Positions 1 through 10,226 of a stretch of DNA of 64,000 nt are shown piece after piece (positions within the stretch are counted from its first letter, which is position 1; each line of letters begins with the position of its first letter). Position numbers and translations under genes: made by a program. The stretch is taken from assembly GCF_001922585.1 (NCBI RefSeq), contig NZ_MRBS01000010.1, positions 1 to 64,000 of the forward strand, in the 5' to 3' direction. The notes beneath the pieces were generated by a model. That model worked only from the letters and a program-made list of their open reading frames with translations. It made no database searches and was not told the DNA's origin. The stretch is from Pantoea sp. 1.19 (lineage in GTDB: Bacteria > Pseudomonadota > Gammaproteobacteria > Enterobacterales > Enterobacteriaceae).

Positions 1-120
1 TGCCTGGCGGCTGTAGCGCGGTGGTCCCACCTGACCCCATGCCGAACTCAGAAGTGAAACGCCGTAGCGCCGATGGTAGTGTGGGGCCTCCCCATGCGAG
101 AGTAGGGAACTGCCAGGCAT
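1..120 (+). rRNA. rrf: 5S ribosomal RNA
   Basis: The 120 bases match the enterobacterial 5S rRNA nearly base for base, with complementary ends (TGCCTGGCGG at the start, the matching CTGCCAGGCA at the end). It is the last rRNA of an rrn operon whose 16S and 23S genes lie left of the window. The two tRNAs that follow are the distal tRNAs seen in E. coli rrnC. Confidence 0.97.
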
Positions 121-220
121 CAAATTACGACCAGACGCTGGTCATGACCGTTTCGGTGACGCGAATCGGGCGAGTTACCTGAAGCACGCACGCAATAGCG
201 GGCATCAGTACAGAATCGGT

Positions 221-297
221 GGAGCGGTAGTTCAGTTGGTTAGAATACCTGCCTGTCACGCAGGGGGTCGCGGGTTCGAGCCCCGTCCGTTCCGCCA
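221..297 (+). tRNA. aspT: tRNA-Asp (anticodon GTC)
   Basis: A 77-nt cloverleaf with acceptor stem GGAGCGG/CCGTTCC, anticodon GTC in the loop CTGTCAC, a T-loop GGTTCGAGC and an encoded CCA end. It lies 100 bases after 5S rRNA and is co-transcribed with the rRNA operon. Confidence 0.97.
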
Positions 298-305
298 CCC
301 TATTT

Positions 306-381
<76 letters not shown>

Positions 382-389
382 GAATTTAG

Positions 390-420
390 AATCCTTTGCT
401 CAGGCAAAGGATTTTTTTTT
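390..420 (+). terminator. rrn operon intrinsic terminator
   Basis: A perfect 10-bp stem AATCCTTTGC/GCAAAGGATT with a TCAG loop is followed by a run of T. It lies right after tRNA-Trp and ends the rRNA operon. Confidence 0.93.
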
Positions 421-490
421 GCCTGACGATCCGCTGCCGGCACACAGTGGCTACAGAAGCGGGCTGCCTGGGCAGCCCTCTCCACACTAT

Positions 491-1318
491 CTACCCGTTC
501 ACTGCCACTGGCTGTTTTAATAACTGGCGAATAGATGCCTGCTGATCGCTATTTTGCAGCCAGACGGCATAAAGCGGTCTTACGGCGGTGGGCGTATTCG
601 CCACCGGCATCAGATCTTCGTATACCTTTCCCCAGCCTTCGGGCAGAAACGCACAGGCCGCCGTCGTGGCCAGCATTTGACGCGTCAGGCTGGCCGAGGT
701 GGTGGTCAGGATCGGAAGATCATCCGCCCCGGCCAGATAACCCTCGTGCTGATGAAAGTCGGCGCCCCATTCCACCTTGATGTAGGGATACTTCTCGCGC
801 TTTTCGCTCTGACGCGAGCGGAAAAGCGTTAATGAGATATGGCCCACCTGCTGGCTGGTCAGTTCATCCATTTTGGGCGCCTCCGTGGTTATCAGCAGGT
901 CTAACTGCCTTTCGTGCAGCTGCTTAACCAGTAACTGCCGCTGCGCCACACGCGCCTCCAGATGCAGATTTTCGCGGGTTTCATACAGGGTCTGTAGCCA
1001 GGGAGTGAGATAGGCTTCCCACAGCGAAGCGCTGGCGCCAATGGACAGCTCATTGTGCTCCTGCGTATGCGACACCTCTTTGCGCGCCATCGTCCAGGTA
1101 TTCATTAATGTTTCAGCGTAGGGAAGCAGGCGCTCACCGGCGGAAGTGAGCCGGATATTATTACGATGGCGCGTAAACAGATTTACACCCAGCTGATTTT
1201 CCAGCTGGCGTATGCGAAAGCTTACCGCAGATTGTGTGAGGTAAAGTGCTTCGGCCGCGCGCCCAAAATGTCGCGTCCGACTGACTTCCAGGAAGGTTTT
1301 TAGTAATTCTGTATCCAC
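491..1318 (-). CDS. hdfR: LysR-family regulator HdfR
   Basis: A 275-residue LysR-type regulator. The N-terminal winged helix-turn-helix includes [20 protein letters not shown] at about residues 17-36, followed by a substrate-binding-like domain. In E. coli HdfR is H-NS-controlled and represses the flagellar master operon flhDC. The protein is closest to HdfR in its first 90 residues and less conserved in the effector domain. I chose the GTG at 1318: its GGGGGA ribosome site is well spaced, while the in-frame ATG at 1324 sits directly against the same G-run, and E. coli HdfR begins MDTELL. It is divergent from maoP, as in E. coli. Confidence 0.9.
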   Translation of the reverse strand: MDTELLKTFLEVSRTRHFGRAAEALYLTQSAVSFRIRQLENQLGVNLFTRHRNNIRLTSAGERLLPYAETLMNTWTMARKEVSHTQEHNELSIGASASLWEAYLTPWLQTLYETRENLHLEARVAQRQLLVKQLHERQLDLLITTEAPKMDELTSQQVGHISLTLFRSRQSEKREKYPYIKVEWGADFHQHEGYLAGADDLPILTTTSASLTRQMLATTAACAFLPEGWGKVYEDLMPVANTPTAVRPLYAVWLQNSDQQASIRQLLKQPVAVNG

Positions 1319-1439
1319 GGTCATCCCCCAAAAAATGTTTGTCGAGATGATTTAAATGTTTTGTTTTACACTCTGTCAAGCCTATCTAATACTCCGCGCC
1401 ATAAATAGCACGGCCATAAAAGAGTTAGGAGCGTGTAAA
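1319..1439. promoter_or_regulatory. hdfR-maoP divergent intergenic region (expected to carry maoS)
   Basis: This 121-base gap holds the divergent promoters of hdfR and maoP. In E. coli the cis site maoS, on which MaoP acts to organise the Ori macrodomain, lies in this intergenic region. I cannot identify the 17-bp site by eye, so its presence is inferred from position only. Confidence 0.4.
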
Positions 1440-1778
1440 ATGGCGGAAAGCTTCGCAACAACCAACCGTTTTTTTGATAACAAGCACTACCCGCGTGGTT
1501 TCTCACGCCACGGCGATTTTACCATCAAAGAAGCGCAGCTTCTTGAGCGTCACGGATACGCATTTAACGAATTGGACCTTGCTAAACGCGAGCCGGTGAC
1601 GGAAGAAGAGCGTTTATTTATTGAGGTGTGCCGCGGTATTCGGGAGCCGCATACGGAAGCTGAGCGGGTATGGAGCAAGTACATGTCCCGCATTAAGCGT
1701 CCCAAACGTTTTCACACCCTTTCTGGTGGTAAACCACAGATGGAAGGTGTGGAAGACTACAGCGACAGCGATGATTAA
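1440..1778 (+). CDS. maoP: Macrodomain Ori organisation protein MaoP
   Basis: A 112-residue protein (formerly YifE), the same length as the E. coli protein and nearly identical through [20 protein letters not shown] and [15 protein letters not shown]. In E. coli MaoP acts with the nearby maoS site to constrain DNA mobility in the Ori macrodomain. The ATG at 1440 has an AGGAGCG ribosome site. An in-frame extension to 1356 would cross the hdfR promoter region and lacks homology. The C-terminus is acidic (DYSDSDD). A terminator follows directly. Confidence 0.95.
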   Translation: MAESFATTNRFFDNKHYPRGFSRHGDFTIKEAQLLERHGYAFNELDLAKREPVTEEERLFIEVCRGIREPHTEAERVWSKYMSRIKRPKRFHTLSGGKPQMEGVEDYSDSDD

Positions 1779-1783
1779 TTAAC

Positions 1784-1807
1784 GGGGCCTCACGGCCCCT
1801 TTTTTTT
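1784..1807 (+). terminator. maoP intrinsic terminator
   Basis: Stem GGGGCC/GGCCCC with a TCAC loop is followed by eight T. It lies between the convergent genes maoP and yifB. Confidence 0.9.
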
Positions 1808-3326
1808 ATTCCAGCTGTTGGTAGAGTTGCAACAGCAAGCGATCGATCCCGCGATAGGCGACGGCTTCCATCAAATGCGCGCGCTGTATCTTCTCCTGAC
1901 CGTCTAAATCCGCCAGCGTGCGGGATACCCGCAGTAGCCGCTGCCAGGCGCGTACCGACAGTCCCAGCGCGTATAGTGCCTCTTCCAGCCAGCGGGCGTC
2001 TGCGCTGGCGATCGCGCAGTACCGGCTGATGTCCGCATTGTTCATCCAGGCGTTTACCTTTCCTGCTCGCGCCAGCTGCCGCTCGCGAACCTGCGCCACT
2101 CGCGCTGCCACGCTGGCACTGTTCTCCACTTCATCTCGCGGCTTGCTGAGCGTGCCGGGTGGGAGCAGAGGAACCTCCAGTGACAGATCAAAACGATCGA
2201 GCAAGGGGCCGGAGAGCTTATTCAGATAGCGCAGCACCTGCCGCGGAGAAGCACGATTGTGTGCGCCGGTATAGTGTCCGCCCGGACTGGGATTCATCGC
2301 TGCAATCAGCTGAAAGCGGGCGGGGAAGGTCACGCTGGCTCGTGCGCGGGAGAGGGTGATGCTTCCCGCTTCCAGCGGCTGTCGCAGCGCGTCCAGCGTG
2401 TGGCGTTGAAACTCCGGGAGCTCATCCAGAAACAACACGCCGTGATGGGCAAGTGAGATCTCGCCGGGTCGGGGGATAGTACCTCCGCCGACCAGCGCAT
2501 GCAGCGTGGCGCTGTGGTGTGGCGCCCGAAAGGGACGCTGTCGCCATGCCGGACGCGCGGTTCCGGGCCCGATCAGGCTGTACAGCGCGGCAGACTCCAG
2601 CGCCTGCTGCTCATCCAGCGGCGGTAGCAGCGCAGGCAGCCTGGAGGCCAGCATCGTTTTACCGGTCCCCGGAGGCCCAATGAACAGCAGATTATGTCCC
2701 CCTGCCGCCGCCACCTCCAGCGCTCTGCGTGCCTGGTGTTGACCAATAATTTCACTGAGATCGCCGTCGCAAACGGCCGGTGAGGGCGGTGAGGCCGCTG
2801 CGCTGGGAAGATTATCCTCACCGCGCAGGAAGGCGCAGACTTCAAGCAGGTGTCCGGCGATGCGGTGCTCACCGGACTGAATCAAACCGATCTCTGCGCT
2901 GTTGTCCCCGGCGATGATCAGGGCACGGCCGTCCTGATGAGCGGCCAGGGCAGCGGGAATCGCGCCCTGCACTCCCTTTAATCCCCCATGCAGCGTCAAT
3001 TCTCCGAGAAACTCCAGTTGAGCGAGCCGTTCAGCCGGCAGCTGAGCGGAAGCGGCGAGGATGGCCAGCGCAATCGGCAGATCGTAGCGCCCCCCCTCTT
3101 TGGGCAAGTCTGCCGGTGCTAAATTAATGGTCAGCCGCTGGGAGGGAAAGCGAAAGCCGCTGTTAAGCAGGGCGCTGCGAACGCGATCGCGGGCTTCTTT
3201 GACGGTTTTTTCCGGCAGGCCCACCAGCGTCATTGCCGGCAGCCCACCGCTGACGTGGGCTTCCACCGACACCAGCGGCGCCTGCATTCCAAATGCGGCG
3301 CGCGTATATACCGTAGCTAGTGACAT
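1806..3326 (-). CDS. yifB: ComM/YifB-family AAA+ ATPase
   Basis: A 506-residue Mg-chelatase-like AAA+ protein of the ComM/YifB family. In naturally competent relatives ComM is a hexameric helicase that promotes branch migration during transformation; its role in Enterobacterales is less clear. An N-terminal Lon-protease-like domain (GGRYDLPIAL) is followed by Walker A GPPGTGKT at about 217-224, Walker B VLFLDE at about 297-302, and the Mg-chelatase C-terminal region (FDLSLEVPLLPPG). The ATG at 3326 has an AGGAGA ribosome site and matches the MSL- start of E. coli YifB; the upstream extension to 3368 has no homology. Confidence 0.93.
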   Translation of the reverse strand: MSLATVYTRAAFGMQAPLVSVEAHVSGGLPAMTLVGLPEKTVKEARDRVRSALLNSGFRFPSQRLTINLAPADLPKEGGRYDLPIALAILAASAQLPAERLAQLEFLGELTLHGGLKGVQGAIPAALAAHQDGRALIIAGDNSAEIGLIQSGEHRIAGHLLEVCAFLRGEDNLPSAAASPPSPAVCDGDLSEIIGQHQARRALEVAAAGGHNLLFIGPPGTGKTMLASRLPALLPPLDEQQALESAALYSLIGPGTARPAWRQRPFRAPHHSATLHALVGGGTIPRPGEISLAHHGVLFLDELPEFQRHTLDALRQPLEAGSITLSRARASVTFPARFQLIAAMNPSPGGHYTGAHNRASPRQVLRYLNKLSGPLLDRFDLSLEVPLLPPGTLSKPRDEVENSASVAARVAQVRERQLARAGKVNAWMNNADISRYCAIASADARWLEEALYALGLSVRAWQRLLRVSRTLADLDGQEKIQRAHLMEAVAYRGIDRLLLQLYQQLE

Positions 3327-3591
3327 GCTCTTCTCCTGTTGACGGCGCGCCAGTGTGGCCTCCGTCATCGGCGCTGAACAGCGCTCGTGTTCCGCTTTGC
3401 GCAGCGTCTTCCAAAAGTTTCACCAGGCTTGTCGGTGCGGCACGCGATAGGTGAGCAGCTATTGCCACGGCGGATGATGTCCGTCGGCAGGGTAAAAATG
3501 AAAAATTCTCATGGCCGGGTATATATCTCTGTTAATCATTAGGTTGATAGCAATATGCAGCTCGGGATAACCGCGTGAACATGAAAAAAAA

Positions 3592-3619
3592 TTGCCATCT
3601 GAAGGATAACTGTGATAAC
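3592..3619 (+). promoter_or_regulatory. Probable ilvLGMEDA promoter
   Basis: TTGCCA and GATAAC are separated by 16 bases, with a TGT just before the -10 element. The predicted start is about 36 bases before ilvL, and the downstream segment resembles the E. coli ilv leader start. The rest of the 335-base gap between yifB and ilvL (3327-3661) shows no ORF or other site I can support. Confidence 0.5.
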
Positions 3620-3661
3620 TCTGTAGGCATTACTTCGAACTGATAAGTTTTTAAACCGACA

Positions 3662-3760
3662 ATGACAGCCCTTCTACGCGTGATTAGCCTGGTCGTAATT
3701 AGCGTGGTGGTGATTATTATCCCACCGTGCGGGGCTGCACTCGGAGAAAGAAAGGCTTAA
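3662..3760 (+). CDS. ilvL: ilv operon leader peptide IlvL
   Basis: A 32-residue peptide beginning MTALLRVISLVVISVVVIII, too short for most gene finders. It differs from E. coli IlvL only near the C-terminus (GERKA for GRGKA). Ribosome stalling at its clustered Leu, Ile and Val codons reports shortage of the branched-chain aminoacyl-tRNAs and prevents formation of the terminator at 3782. It lies about 140 bases before ilvG. Confidence 0.95.
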   Translation: MTALLRVISLVVISVVVIIIPPCGAALGERKA

Positions 3761-3781
3761 AAATCAAGTCTGAATTCAAAG

Positions 3782-3813
3782 AACCCCCGCACCGACAGGT
3801 CCGGGGGTTTTTT
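3782..3813 (+). terminator. ilv attenuator terminator
   Basis: Stem AACCCCCG/CGGGGGTT with a 12-base loop followed by six T, 21 bases after the ilvL stop codon. This is the regulated intrinsic terminator of the ilvGMEDA attenuator. Confidence 0.92.
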
Positions 3814-3899
3814 ATTTTCAGGGTTTTCATGACAGAGGGATGAAAGATGAACAGTAGAATAAAATGCTGTTTTTCCCGAAAAGAGGCGGGGGAATAACT

Positions 3900-5546
3900 A
3901 TGAATGGTGCTCAGTGGGTGGTTCAGGCGTTGCGTGCGCAGGGGGTTGATACGGTATTCGGCTACCCCGGTGGGGCGATTATGCCGGTGTATGATGCGCT
4001 CTACGACGGCGGTGTTGACCATCTACTGTGCCGCCATGAACAAGGTGCGGTGATGGCAGCGATAGGCTTTGCCCGCGCAACCGGCAAGGTCGGGGTGTGC
4101 ATCGCTACCTCCGGTCCCGGTGCCACTAACCTGATTACCGGACTGGCCGACGCGATGATGGACTCCATTCCGGTGGTTGCCATCACCGGTCAGGTAGCCT
4201 CCCCGCTGATCGGCACCGATGCTTTTCAGGAAATTGATGTCCTCGGACTGTCGCTGGCTTGCACCAAACATAGCTTCCTGGTGTCGTCGCTGGACGAATT
4301 GCCGGCGGTGATGGCGGAAGCCTTCGCCATTGCGGTATCGGGACGTCCCGGGCCGGTGCTGGTTGATATCCCTAAAGATATACAACTGGCCTGCGGCGAT
4401 TTGCCACCCCACCTGCTGCCCGTTGAAGAGCACCATGACTTCCCCACCGCGGAGCTGCAGCAGGCGCGAGCCATGCTGGCCGATGCGGCAAAGCCGGTTT
4501 TATACATTGGCGGCGGCGTTGGCATGGCTCAGGCGGTACCGGCCCTGCGCGAGCTGGTGCAGGCGACCGGTATTCCAAGCGTAGTGACGCTGAAGGGGCT
4601 GGGCGCGATCGGAGCCGATGATCCACACTATCTTGGCATGCTGGGGATGCACGGCACCAAAGCGGCCAACCTCGCCGTGCAGGCGTGCGATCTGCTGATC
4701 GCCGTTGGCGCGCGGTTTGATGATCGTGTCACCGGTAAGCTGAACACGTTTGCACCGCACGCGCAGGTGATCCATCTGGATATCGACCCGGCAGAGTTGA
4801 ATAAGCTACGTCAGGCGCACGTCAGCCTGCGCGGCGACCTGAACGCGCTGTTACCCGCGCTGGCTCAGCCACTGACGATTGCGGCGTGGCAGCGCGACGT
4901 GCAGCGGCTCAAAAGCGAGCACGCCTGGCGCTACGATCATCCCGGTGAGGCCATTTTTGCCCCGCTGTTCCTTAAGCAGCTCTCCGACCGTAAACCGGCC
5001 CGCACGGTGATCACGACCGACGTTGGTCAGCATCAAATGTGGGCTGCACAGCATATCCAGGTGGATGCACCGGAAGATTTCATCACCTCCAGCGGCTTGG
5101 GAACGATGGGGTTTGGCCTGCCCGCCGCAGTGGGTGCGCAGGTGGCGCGCCCTCACGATACGGTGATTTGCGTGTCGGGCGATGGCTCATTCATGATGAA
5201 TGTGCAGGAGCTGGGTACCCTTAAGCGCAAGCAGCTGCCGTTAAAAATTGTGCTGCTGGATAACCAGCGGCTGGGCATGGTGCGCCAGTGGCAGCAGCTG
5301 TTCTTTGCTGAGCGCTACAGTGAAACCAATCTCTCTGATAATCCCGATTTCCTGACGCTGGCCAGCGCATTTGATATCCCTGGCCAGCGCGTGACCCGTA
5401 AAGACCAGGTCGACGCCGCATTAGACGCTCTGCTGAATAGCGATGGGCCTTACATGCTGCATGTCTCGATCGACGAGCATGAAAACGTCTGGCCGCTGGT
5501 ACCACCGGGCGCCAGTAATGCAAACATGATGGAGAAAACCGCATGA
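3900..5546 (+). CDS. ilvG: Acetolactate synthase II large subunit, intact
   Basis: A 548-residue thiamine-diphosphate enzyme that condenses pyruvate with pyruvate or 2-oxobutyrate, the first common step of Val/Leu/Ile synthesis. The catalytic Glu lies in RHEQGA (E47) and the ThDP/Mg motif [10 protein letters not shown] begins near residue 427. The length equals functional IlvG; the frameshift that inactivates this gene in E. coli K-12 is absent. The ATG at 3900 matches the family start MNGAQWVV; an in-frame extension to 3864 has no homology. It overlaps ilvM by 4 bases (ATGA), implying translational coupling. Confidence 0.96.
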   Translation: MNGAQWVVQALRAQGVDTVFGYPGGAIMPVYDALYDGGVDHLLCRHEQGAVMAAIGFARATGKVGVCIATSGPGATNLITGLADAMMDSIPVVAITGQVASPLIGTDAFQEIDVLGLSLACTKHSFLVSSLDELPAVMAEAFAIAVSGRPGPVLVDIPKDIQLACGDLPPHLLPVEEHHDFPTAELQQARAMLADAAKPVLYIGGGVGMAQAVPALRELVQATGIPSVVTLKGLGAIGADDPHYLGMLGMHGTKAANLAVQACDLLIAVGARFDDRVTGKLNTFAPHAQVIHLDIDPAELNKLRQAHVSLRGDLNALLPALAQPLTIAAWQRDVQRLKSEHAWRYDHPGEAIFAPLFLKQLSDRKPARTVITTDVGQHQMWAAQHIQVDAPEDFITSSGLGTMGFGLPAAVGAQVARPHDTVICVSGDGSFMMNVQELGTLKRKQLPLKIVLLDNQRLGMVRQWQQLFFAERYSETNLSDNPDFLTLASAFDIPGQRVTRKDQVDAALDALLNSDGPYMLHVSIDEHENVWPLVPPGASNANMMEKTA

Positions 5547-5806
5547 ATCAGCATCAATTGTCTATCGAAGCCCGTTTTCGCCCGGAAATACTGGAGCGCA
5601 TTTTGCGCGTGGTTCGCCATCGCGGTTTTCAGGTCTGCGCGATGAATATGGCATCGGCGCATGACGCTGACAGCATTAATATCGAATTGACCGTTGCCAG
5701 CCAGCGGCCTGTCGATTTACTGTCAACGCAACTGAGCAAGCTGATGGACGTCGCTTGCGTTCAGGTACAACAACAGACAACACAACATATCCGCGCACAC
5801 GCGTAA
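5543..5806 (+). CDS. ilvM: Acetolactate synthase II small subunit
   Basis: An 87-residue ACT-domain regulatory subunit that pairs with IlvG and is needed for full activity. The sequence follows the IlvM pattern ([38 protein letters not shown]). It starts inside the last codon of ilvG and precedes ilvE by 13 bases in the same operon. Confidence 0.94.
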   Translation: MNQHQLSIEARFRPEILERILRVVRHRGFQVCAMNMASAHDADSINIELTVASQRPVDLLSTQLSKLMDVACVQVQQQTTQHIRAHA

Positions 5807-5819
5807 CAAGGAACAGAGT

Positions 5820-6749
5820 ATGAGCACGAAAAAAGCTGACTTTATTTGGTTTAACGGCGAGATGGTGAAGTGGGAGGAGGCTAAAGTCAGCGTAATGTCT
5901 CACGCCCTGCATTACGGTACGTCCGTGTTTGAAGGTGTGCGCTGCTACGACTCTCATCTGGGCCCGGTGGTGTTTCGCCATCGTGAGCACATGCAGCGTC
6001 TGCATGATTCAGCCAAAATCTACCGTTTCCCACTGCCTTACAGCGTTGATCAGCTGATGGACGCCTGTCGCGACGTGCTGCGTAAAAATAACCTGAAGAG
6101 CGCGTATATCCGCCCGCTGGCGTTTGTCGGCGATGTGGGGCTGGGGGTCAATCCGCCGGATGGCTATCAGACTGACGTGATCATCGCGGCGTTCCCGTGG
6201 GGGGCCTATCTGGGGGCCGAAGCGCTGGAGCAGGGGATCGATGCGATGGTTTCTTCCTGGAACCGCGTGGCGCCTAACACGCTGCCAACCGCGGCGAAAG
6301 CCGGTGGTAACTATCTCTCTTCGCTGCTGGTTGGCAGCGAAGCACGACGTCATGGCTATCAGGAAGGGATCGCACTGGATACGCACGGTTACATCTCTGA
6401 AGGCGCCGGTGAAAACCTGTTTGAAGTGAAGGACGGTGTGCTGTTTACCCCGCCGTTCACCTCGTCCGCACTGCCGGGCATTACCCGCGATGCGATTATC
6501 ACCCTGGCGAAAGACCTGGGTATTGAAGTGCGTGAGCAGGTGCTGTCAAGGGAGTCGCTCTATCTGTCCGATGAGGTCTTTATGTCCGGCACCGCAGCGG
6601 AGATCACGCCGGTCCGCAGCGTGGATGGCATCCAGGTGGGCGCCGGTAAACGTGGTCCGGTGACGCAGCGCATTCAGGAGGCCTTCTTCGGTCTGTTTAC
6701 CGGCAAAACCGAAGACAAATGGGGCTGGCTGGATCAGGTCGACCGCTAA
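5820..6749 (+). CDS. ilvE: Branched-chain amino acid aminotransferase
   Basis: A 309-residue fold-type IV PLP enzyme performing the last transamination in Val, Ile and Leu synthesis with glutamate as donor. The PLP lysine is K160 in TAAKAGGNYLSS; EGAGENLFEV and the GTAAEITPV segment complete the cofactor site. Length equals the E. coli enzyme. The preceding AAGGAACAG provides the ribosome site. Third structural gene of the ilvGMEDA operon. Confidence 0.97.
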   Translation: MSTKKADFIWFNGEMVKWEEAKVSVMSHALHYGTSVFEGVRCYDSHLGPVVFRHREHMQRLHDSAKIYRFPLPYSVDQLMDACRDVLRKNNLKSAYIRPLAFVGDVGLGVNPPDGYQTDVIIAAFPWGAYLGAEALEQGIDAMVSSWNRVAPNTLPTAAKAGGNYLSSLLVGSEARRHGYQEGIALDTHGYISEGAGENLFEVKDGVLFTPPFTSSALPGITRDAIITLAKDLGIEVREQVLSRESLYLSDEVFMSGTAAEITPVRSVDGIQVGAGKRGPVTQRIQEAFFGLFTGKTEDKWGWLDQVDR

Positions 6750-6815
6750 GTTTTTATTGCTATTCGCGGGCGACAGCAGTGGCCCGCATTCCGTACAGAC
6801 TGGAGTATACCGAGC

Positions 6816-8666
6816 ATGCCTAAGTACCGTTCCGCCACTACCACACACGGCCGCAACATGGCGGGCGCCCGCGCGCTATGGCGCGCCACTGGAATGACCG
6901 ATGACGATTTCGGCAAGCCGATTATCGCCGTGGTCAACTCCTTCACCCAATTTGTCCCGGGCCACGTGCACCTGCGCGATCTGGGTAAGCTGGTCGCCGA
7001 GCAGATTGAAGCCGCCGGCGGCGTGGCCAAAGAGTTCAACACCATTGCCGTCGACGACGGTATCGCCATGGGACACGGTGGCATGCTCTACTCGCTGCCG
7101 TCGCGCGAGCTGATTGCCGATTCAGTGGAGTATATGGTTAACGCCCACTGCGCTGACGCGATGGTGTGTATCTCCAACTGCGACAAAATCACGCCGGGTA
7201 TGCTGATGGCCGCAATGCGTCTGAACATTCCGGCCATTTTTGTCTCCGGTGGTCCCATGGAGGCGGGGAAAACCAAGTTGTCCGATCAGATCATCAAGCT
7301 GGACCTGGTCGATGCGATGATTCAGGGCGCTAATCCGAACGTATCGGACGCGGAAAGCGAGCAAATCGAGCGTTCCGCCTGCCCGACCTGCGGCTCCTGC
7401 TCAGGCATGTTCACCGCGAACTCCATGAACTGCCTGACCGAGGCGCTGGGGCTGTCGCAGCCCGGCAACGGCTCGCTGTTGGCGACCCATGCCGATCGTA
7501 AGCAGCTGTTTATCAACGCCGGTAAGCGCATTGTTGGCCTGGCAAAGCGCTATTATGAGCAGGATGATGAGAGCGTACTGCCGCGCAATATCGCCAGCAA
7601 AACCGCCTTTGAGAATGCCATGACGCTGGACATAGCTATGGGCGGCTCGACCAATACCGTTCTGCACCTGCTGGCCGCTGCGCAGGAGGGAGAGGTCGAG
7701 TTCAATATTTCGGATATCGACCGCCTGTCGCGCCATGTGCCGCATCTGTGCAAAGTGGCTCCAAGCACGCAGAAATACCATATGGAAGACGTCCATCGCG
7801 CCGGCGGGGTGATCGGTATTCTTGGTGAGTTGGACCGCGCCGGCCTGCTGAAGACTGATGTGCCAAACGTGCTCGGGACGACGCTGCGCGAGACGCTGGA
7901 TCAGTATGACATCATGCTTACTCAGGACGAGGCGGTGAAAACGATGTTCCGCGCCGGTCCTGCCGGGATCCGTACCACGCAGGCTTTTTCGCAGAATTGT
8001 CGCTGGGATACGCTCGATGATGATCGTCAGCAGGGCTGTATCCGTACAAAAGAACACGCCTTTAGTCAGGACGGTGGTCTGGCAGTGCTGTATGGCAACC
8101 TGGCGCAGGATGGCTGTATTGTAAAAACCGCCGGCGTGGATGAAGAGAACCTGACCTTCCGCGGGCCGGCCAAAGTGTATGAAAGCCAGGAAGACGCGGT
8201 GGAGGCGATCCTCGGCGGTAAAGTGGTGGCGGGCGATGTCGTGGTGATTCGCTACGAAGGACCGAAGGGCGGACCGGGGATGCAGGAGATGCTCTATCCC
8301 ACCACCTATCTGAAATCGATGGGGCTTGGGAAGCAGTGCGCGCTGATTACCGACGGGCGCTTTTCCGGCGGTACGTCGGGTCTCTCGATTGGTCACGTCT
8401 CGCCGGAAGCGGCCAGCGGCGGTGATATCGCGCTGGTGCGCGATGGCGATATGATCAACATTGATATTCCGCAGCGCAGCATGGTGCTGGACGTGGCGGA
8501 CAGCGAACTGCACGCCCGTCGCGAGGCGGAAGCGGCGCGCGGAGACGCCGCCTGGACTCCGCACTCGCGGGAACGTGCGGTGTCGTTTGCCCTGCGCGCT
8601 TACGCTACGCTGGCCACCAGCGCGGACAAGGGCGCGGTGCGTGACAAGAGCAAGCTGGGAGGCTAA
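6816..8666 (+). CDS. ilvD: Dihydroxy-acid dehydratase
   Basis: A 616-residue iron-sulfur dehydratase converting 2,3-dihydroxy-3-methyl acids to 2-oxo acids in Val and Ile synthesis. Cluster cysteines are visible in [10 protein letters not shown] and [16 protein letters not shown], and the C-terminal motif [14 protein letters not shown] is intact. GGAG precedes the ATG. Its last base overlaps an ATG in front of ilvA, giving tight coupling. Confidence 0.97.
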   Translation: MPKYRSATTTHGRNMAGARALWRATGMTDDDFGKPIIAVVNSFTQFVPGHVHLRDLGKLVAEQIEAAGGVAKEFNTIAVDDGIAMGHGGMLYSLPSRELIADSVEYMVNAHCADAMVCISNCDKITPGMLMAAMRLNIPAIFVSGGPMEAGKTKLSDQIIKLDLVDAMIQGANPNVSDAESEQIERSACPTCGSCSGMFTANSMNCLTEALGLSQPGNGSLLATHADRKQLFINAGKRIVGLAKRYYEQDDESVLPRNIASKTAFENAMTLDIAMGGSTNTVLHLLAAAQEGEVEFNISDIDRLSRHVPHLCKVAPSTQKYHMEDVHRAGGVIGILGELDRAGLLKTDVPNVLGTTLRETLDQYDIMLTQDEAVKTMFRAGPAGIRTTQAFSQNCRWDTLDDDRQQGCIRTKEHAFSQDGGLAVLYGNLAQDGCIVKTAGVDEENLTFRGPAKVYESQEDAVEAILGGKVVAGDVVVIRYEGPKGGPGMQEMLYPTTYLKSMGLGKQCALITDGRFSGGTSGLSIGHVSPEAASGGDIALVRDGDMINIDIPQRSMVLDVADSELHARREAEAARGDAAWTPHSRERAVSFALRAYATLATSADKGAVRDKSKLGG

Positions 8667-8668
8667 TG

Positions 8669-10225
8669 ATGGCAGAGTCTCAACCCCTACCCGACGCGCC
8701 CGGCGGCGCCGAGTATCTGCGCGCGGTGCTGCGCTCGCCGGTGTATGAGATCGCGCAGGTGACGCCGCTGCAAATCATGGAGAAGCTCTCCACGCGGCTG
8801 GGCAACACCATCCTCGTGAAGCGAGAAGATCGTCAACCGGTGCACAGTTTTAAGCTGCGTGGTGCCTACGCCATGATTGCCGGCCTGAGCGAAGCACAAC
8901 AGGCGCGCGGAGTGGTCACCGCGTCGGCCGGCAATCATGCCCAGGGCGTGGCACTGTCGGCCAGCAAGCTGGGCATAAAATCGCTGATCGTGATGCCGGT
9001 CACAACCGCGGACATTAAAGTGGATGCGGTGCGCGGGTTTGGCGGTGAGGCTTTCCTGTACGGGGCCAATTTTGATGAGGCGAAAGCCAAGGCGATCGAG
9101 CTGGCGCAGCAGCAGGGCTTAACCTTTGTGCCACCGTTTGATCATCCGGCGGTGATCGCCGGGCAGGGCACGCTGGCGATGGAGCTGCTTCAGCAGGATG
9201 CACATCTCGATCGCGTTTTCGTTCCGGTCGGCGGCGGCGGCCTGGCGGCCGGCGTGGCGGTGCTGATTAAGCAGCTGATGCCGCAAATCAAGGTGATTGC
9301 GGTAGAGGCTCAGGATTCAGCCTGTCTGAAAGCGGCGCTGGACGCGGGGCATCCGGTTGATCTGCCGCGCGTCGGGCTGTTTGCCGAAGGTGTTGCAGTG
9401 AAGCGGATTGGAGAAGAAACATTTCGCCTTTGCCAGCAGTATCTCGATGATATCGTCACGGTGGATAGCGACGCTATCTGCGCTGCCATGAAGGATCTGT
9501 TTGAGGACGTGCGGGCCGTGGCTGAACCCTCGGGCGCGCTGGCGCTGGCGGGGATGAAAAAATATATCCATCAGCATGCCATTCAGGGCGAGCGGCTGGC
9601 GCACGTGCTGTCAGGTGCGAACGTCAACTTCCACGGCCTGCGCTACGTTTCCGAACGCTGTGAGCTGGGCGAGCAGCGTGAGGCGCTGCTGGCGGTCACC
9701 ATCCCTGAGCAACCGGGCAGCTTTCTGACCTTCTGTCAGGTGCTGGGGGGACGTGCGGTCACCGAGTTTAACTACCGCTATGCCGATGCGGACAATGCCT
9801 GCATCTTTGTGGGCGTCAGGCTAACGCGCGGATTGGAGGAGCGCCACGAGATCATCAATCAGCTGGGGGAAAGCGGCTATCAGGTCGTGGATTTGTCGGA
9901 TGACGAAATGGCTAAGCTGCACGTGCGCTATATGGTCGGCGGGCGTCCGTCGAAGCCGCTGCGCGAACGGCTGTTCAGCTTTGAATTTCCGGAGGCACCC
10001 GGCGCGCTGCTGAAGTTTTTACAGACGCTGGGAACCCACTGGAATATCTCGCTGTTTCACTACCGCAGCCACGGTACCGACTACGGTCGCGTGCTGGCGG
10101 CATTTGAACTGAGCGACGACGAGCCGCGTTTTGAAAAGCACCTGACCGATCTCGGCTACGATTTTCACGATGAGAGCCAGAATCCGGCGTTTCGCTTCTT
10201 TCTCGGTGGTAACGCCGTAGGCTGA
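8669..10225 (+). CDS. ilvA: Threonine deaminase (biosynthetic)
   Basis: A 518-residue PLP enzyme that converts threonine to 2-oxobutyrate, the committed step to isoleucine. The PLP lysine lies in VHSFKLRGAY and the phosphate loop is VPVGGGGLAAG. Two ACT-like domains at the C-terminus (ERCELGEQREALLAV and ERLFSFEFPEAPGALL) bind isoleucine and valine for feedback control. Two adjacent ATGs exist; the second (8669) gives the family start MAES. It is the last gene of the operon and converges with ilvY two bases away. Confidence 0.96.
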   Translation: MAESQPLPDAPGGAEYLRAVLRSPVYEIAQVTPLQIMEKLSTRLGNTILVKREDRQPVHSFKLRGAYAMIAGLSEAQQARGVVTASAGNHAQGVALSASKLGIKSLIVMPVTTADIKVDAVRGFGGEAFLYGANFDEAKAKAIELAQQQGLTFVPPFDHPAVIAGQGTLAMELLQQDAHLDRVFVPVGGGGLAAGVAVLIKQLMPQIKVIAVEAQDSACLKAALDAGHPVDLPRVGLFAEGVAVKRIGEETFRLCQQYLDDIVTVDSDAICAAMKDLFEDVRAVAEPSGALALAGMKKYIHQHAIQGERLAHVLSGANVNFHGLRYVSERCELGEQREALLAVTIPEQPGSFLTFCQVLGGRAVTEFNYRYADADNACIFVGVRLTRGLEERHEIINQLGESGYQVVDLSDDEMAKLHVRYMVGGRPSKPLRERLFSFEFPEAPGALLKFLQTLGTHWNISLFHYRSHGTDYGRVLAAFELSDDEPRFEKHLTDLGYDFHDESQNPAFRFFLGGNAVG

Positions 10226-10226
10226 G

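Noticed and set aside
7401-8564. 387-residue minus-strand ORF opposite ilvD
   Set aside because: It is fully antisense to a conserved gene, has no homology I recognise, and results from codon bias in GC-rich DNA.
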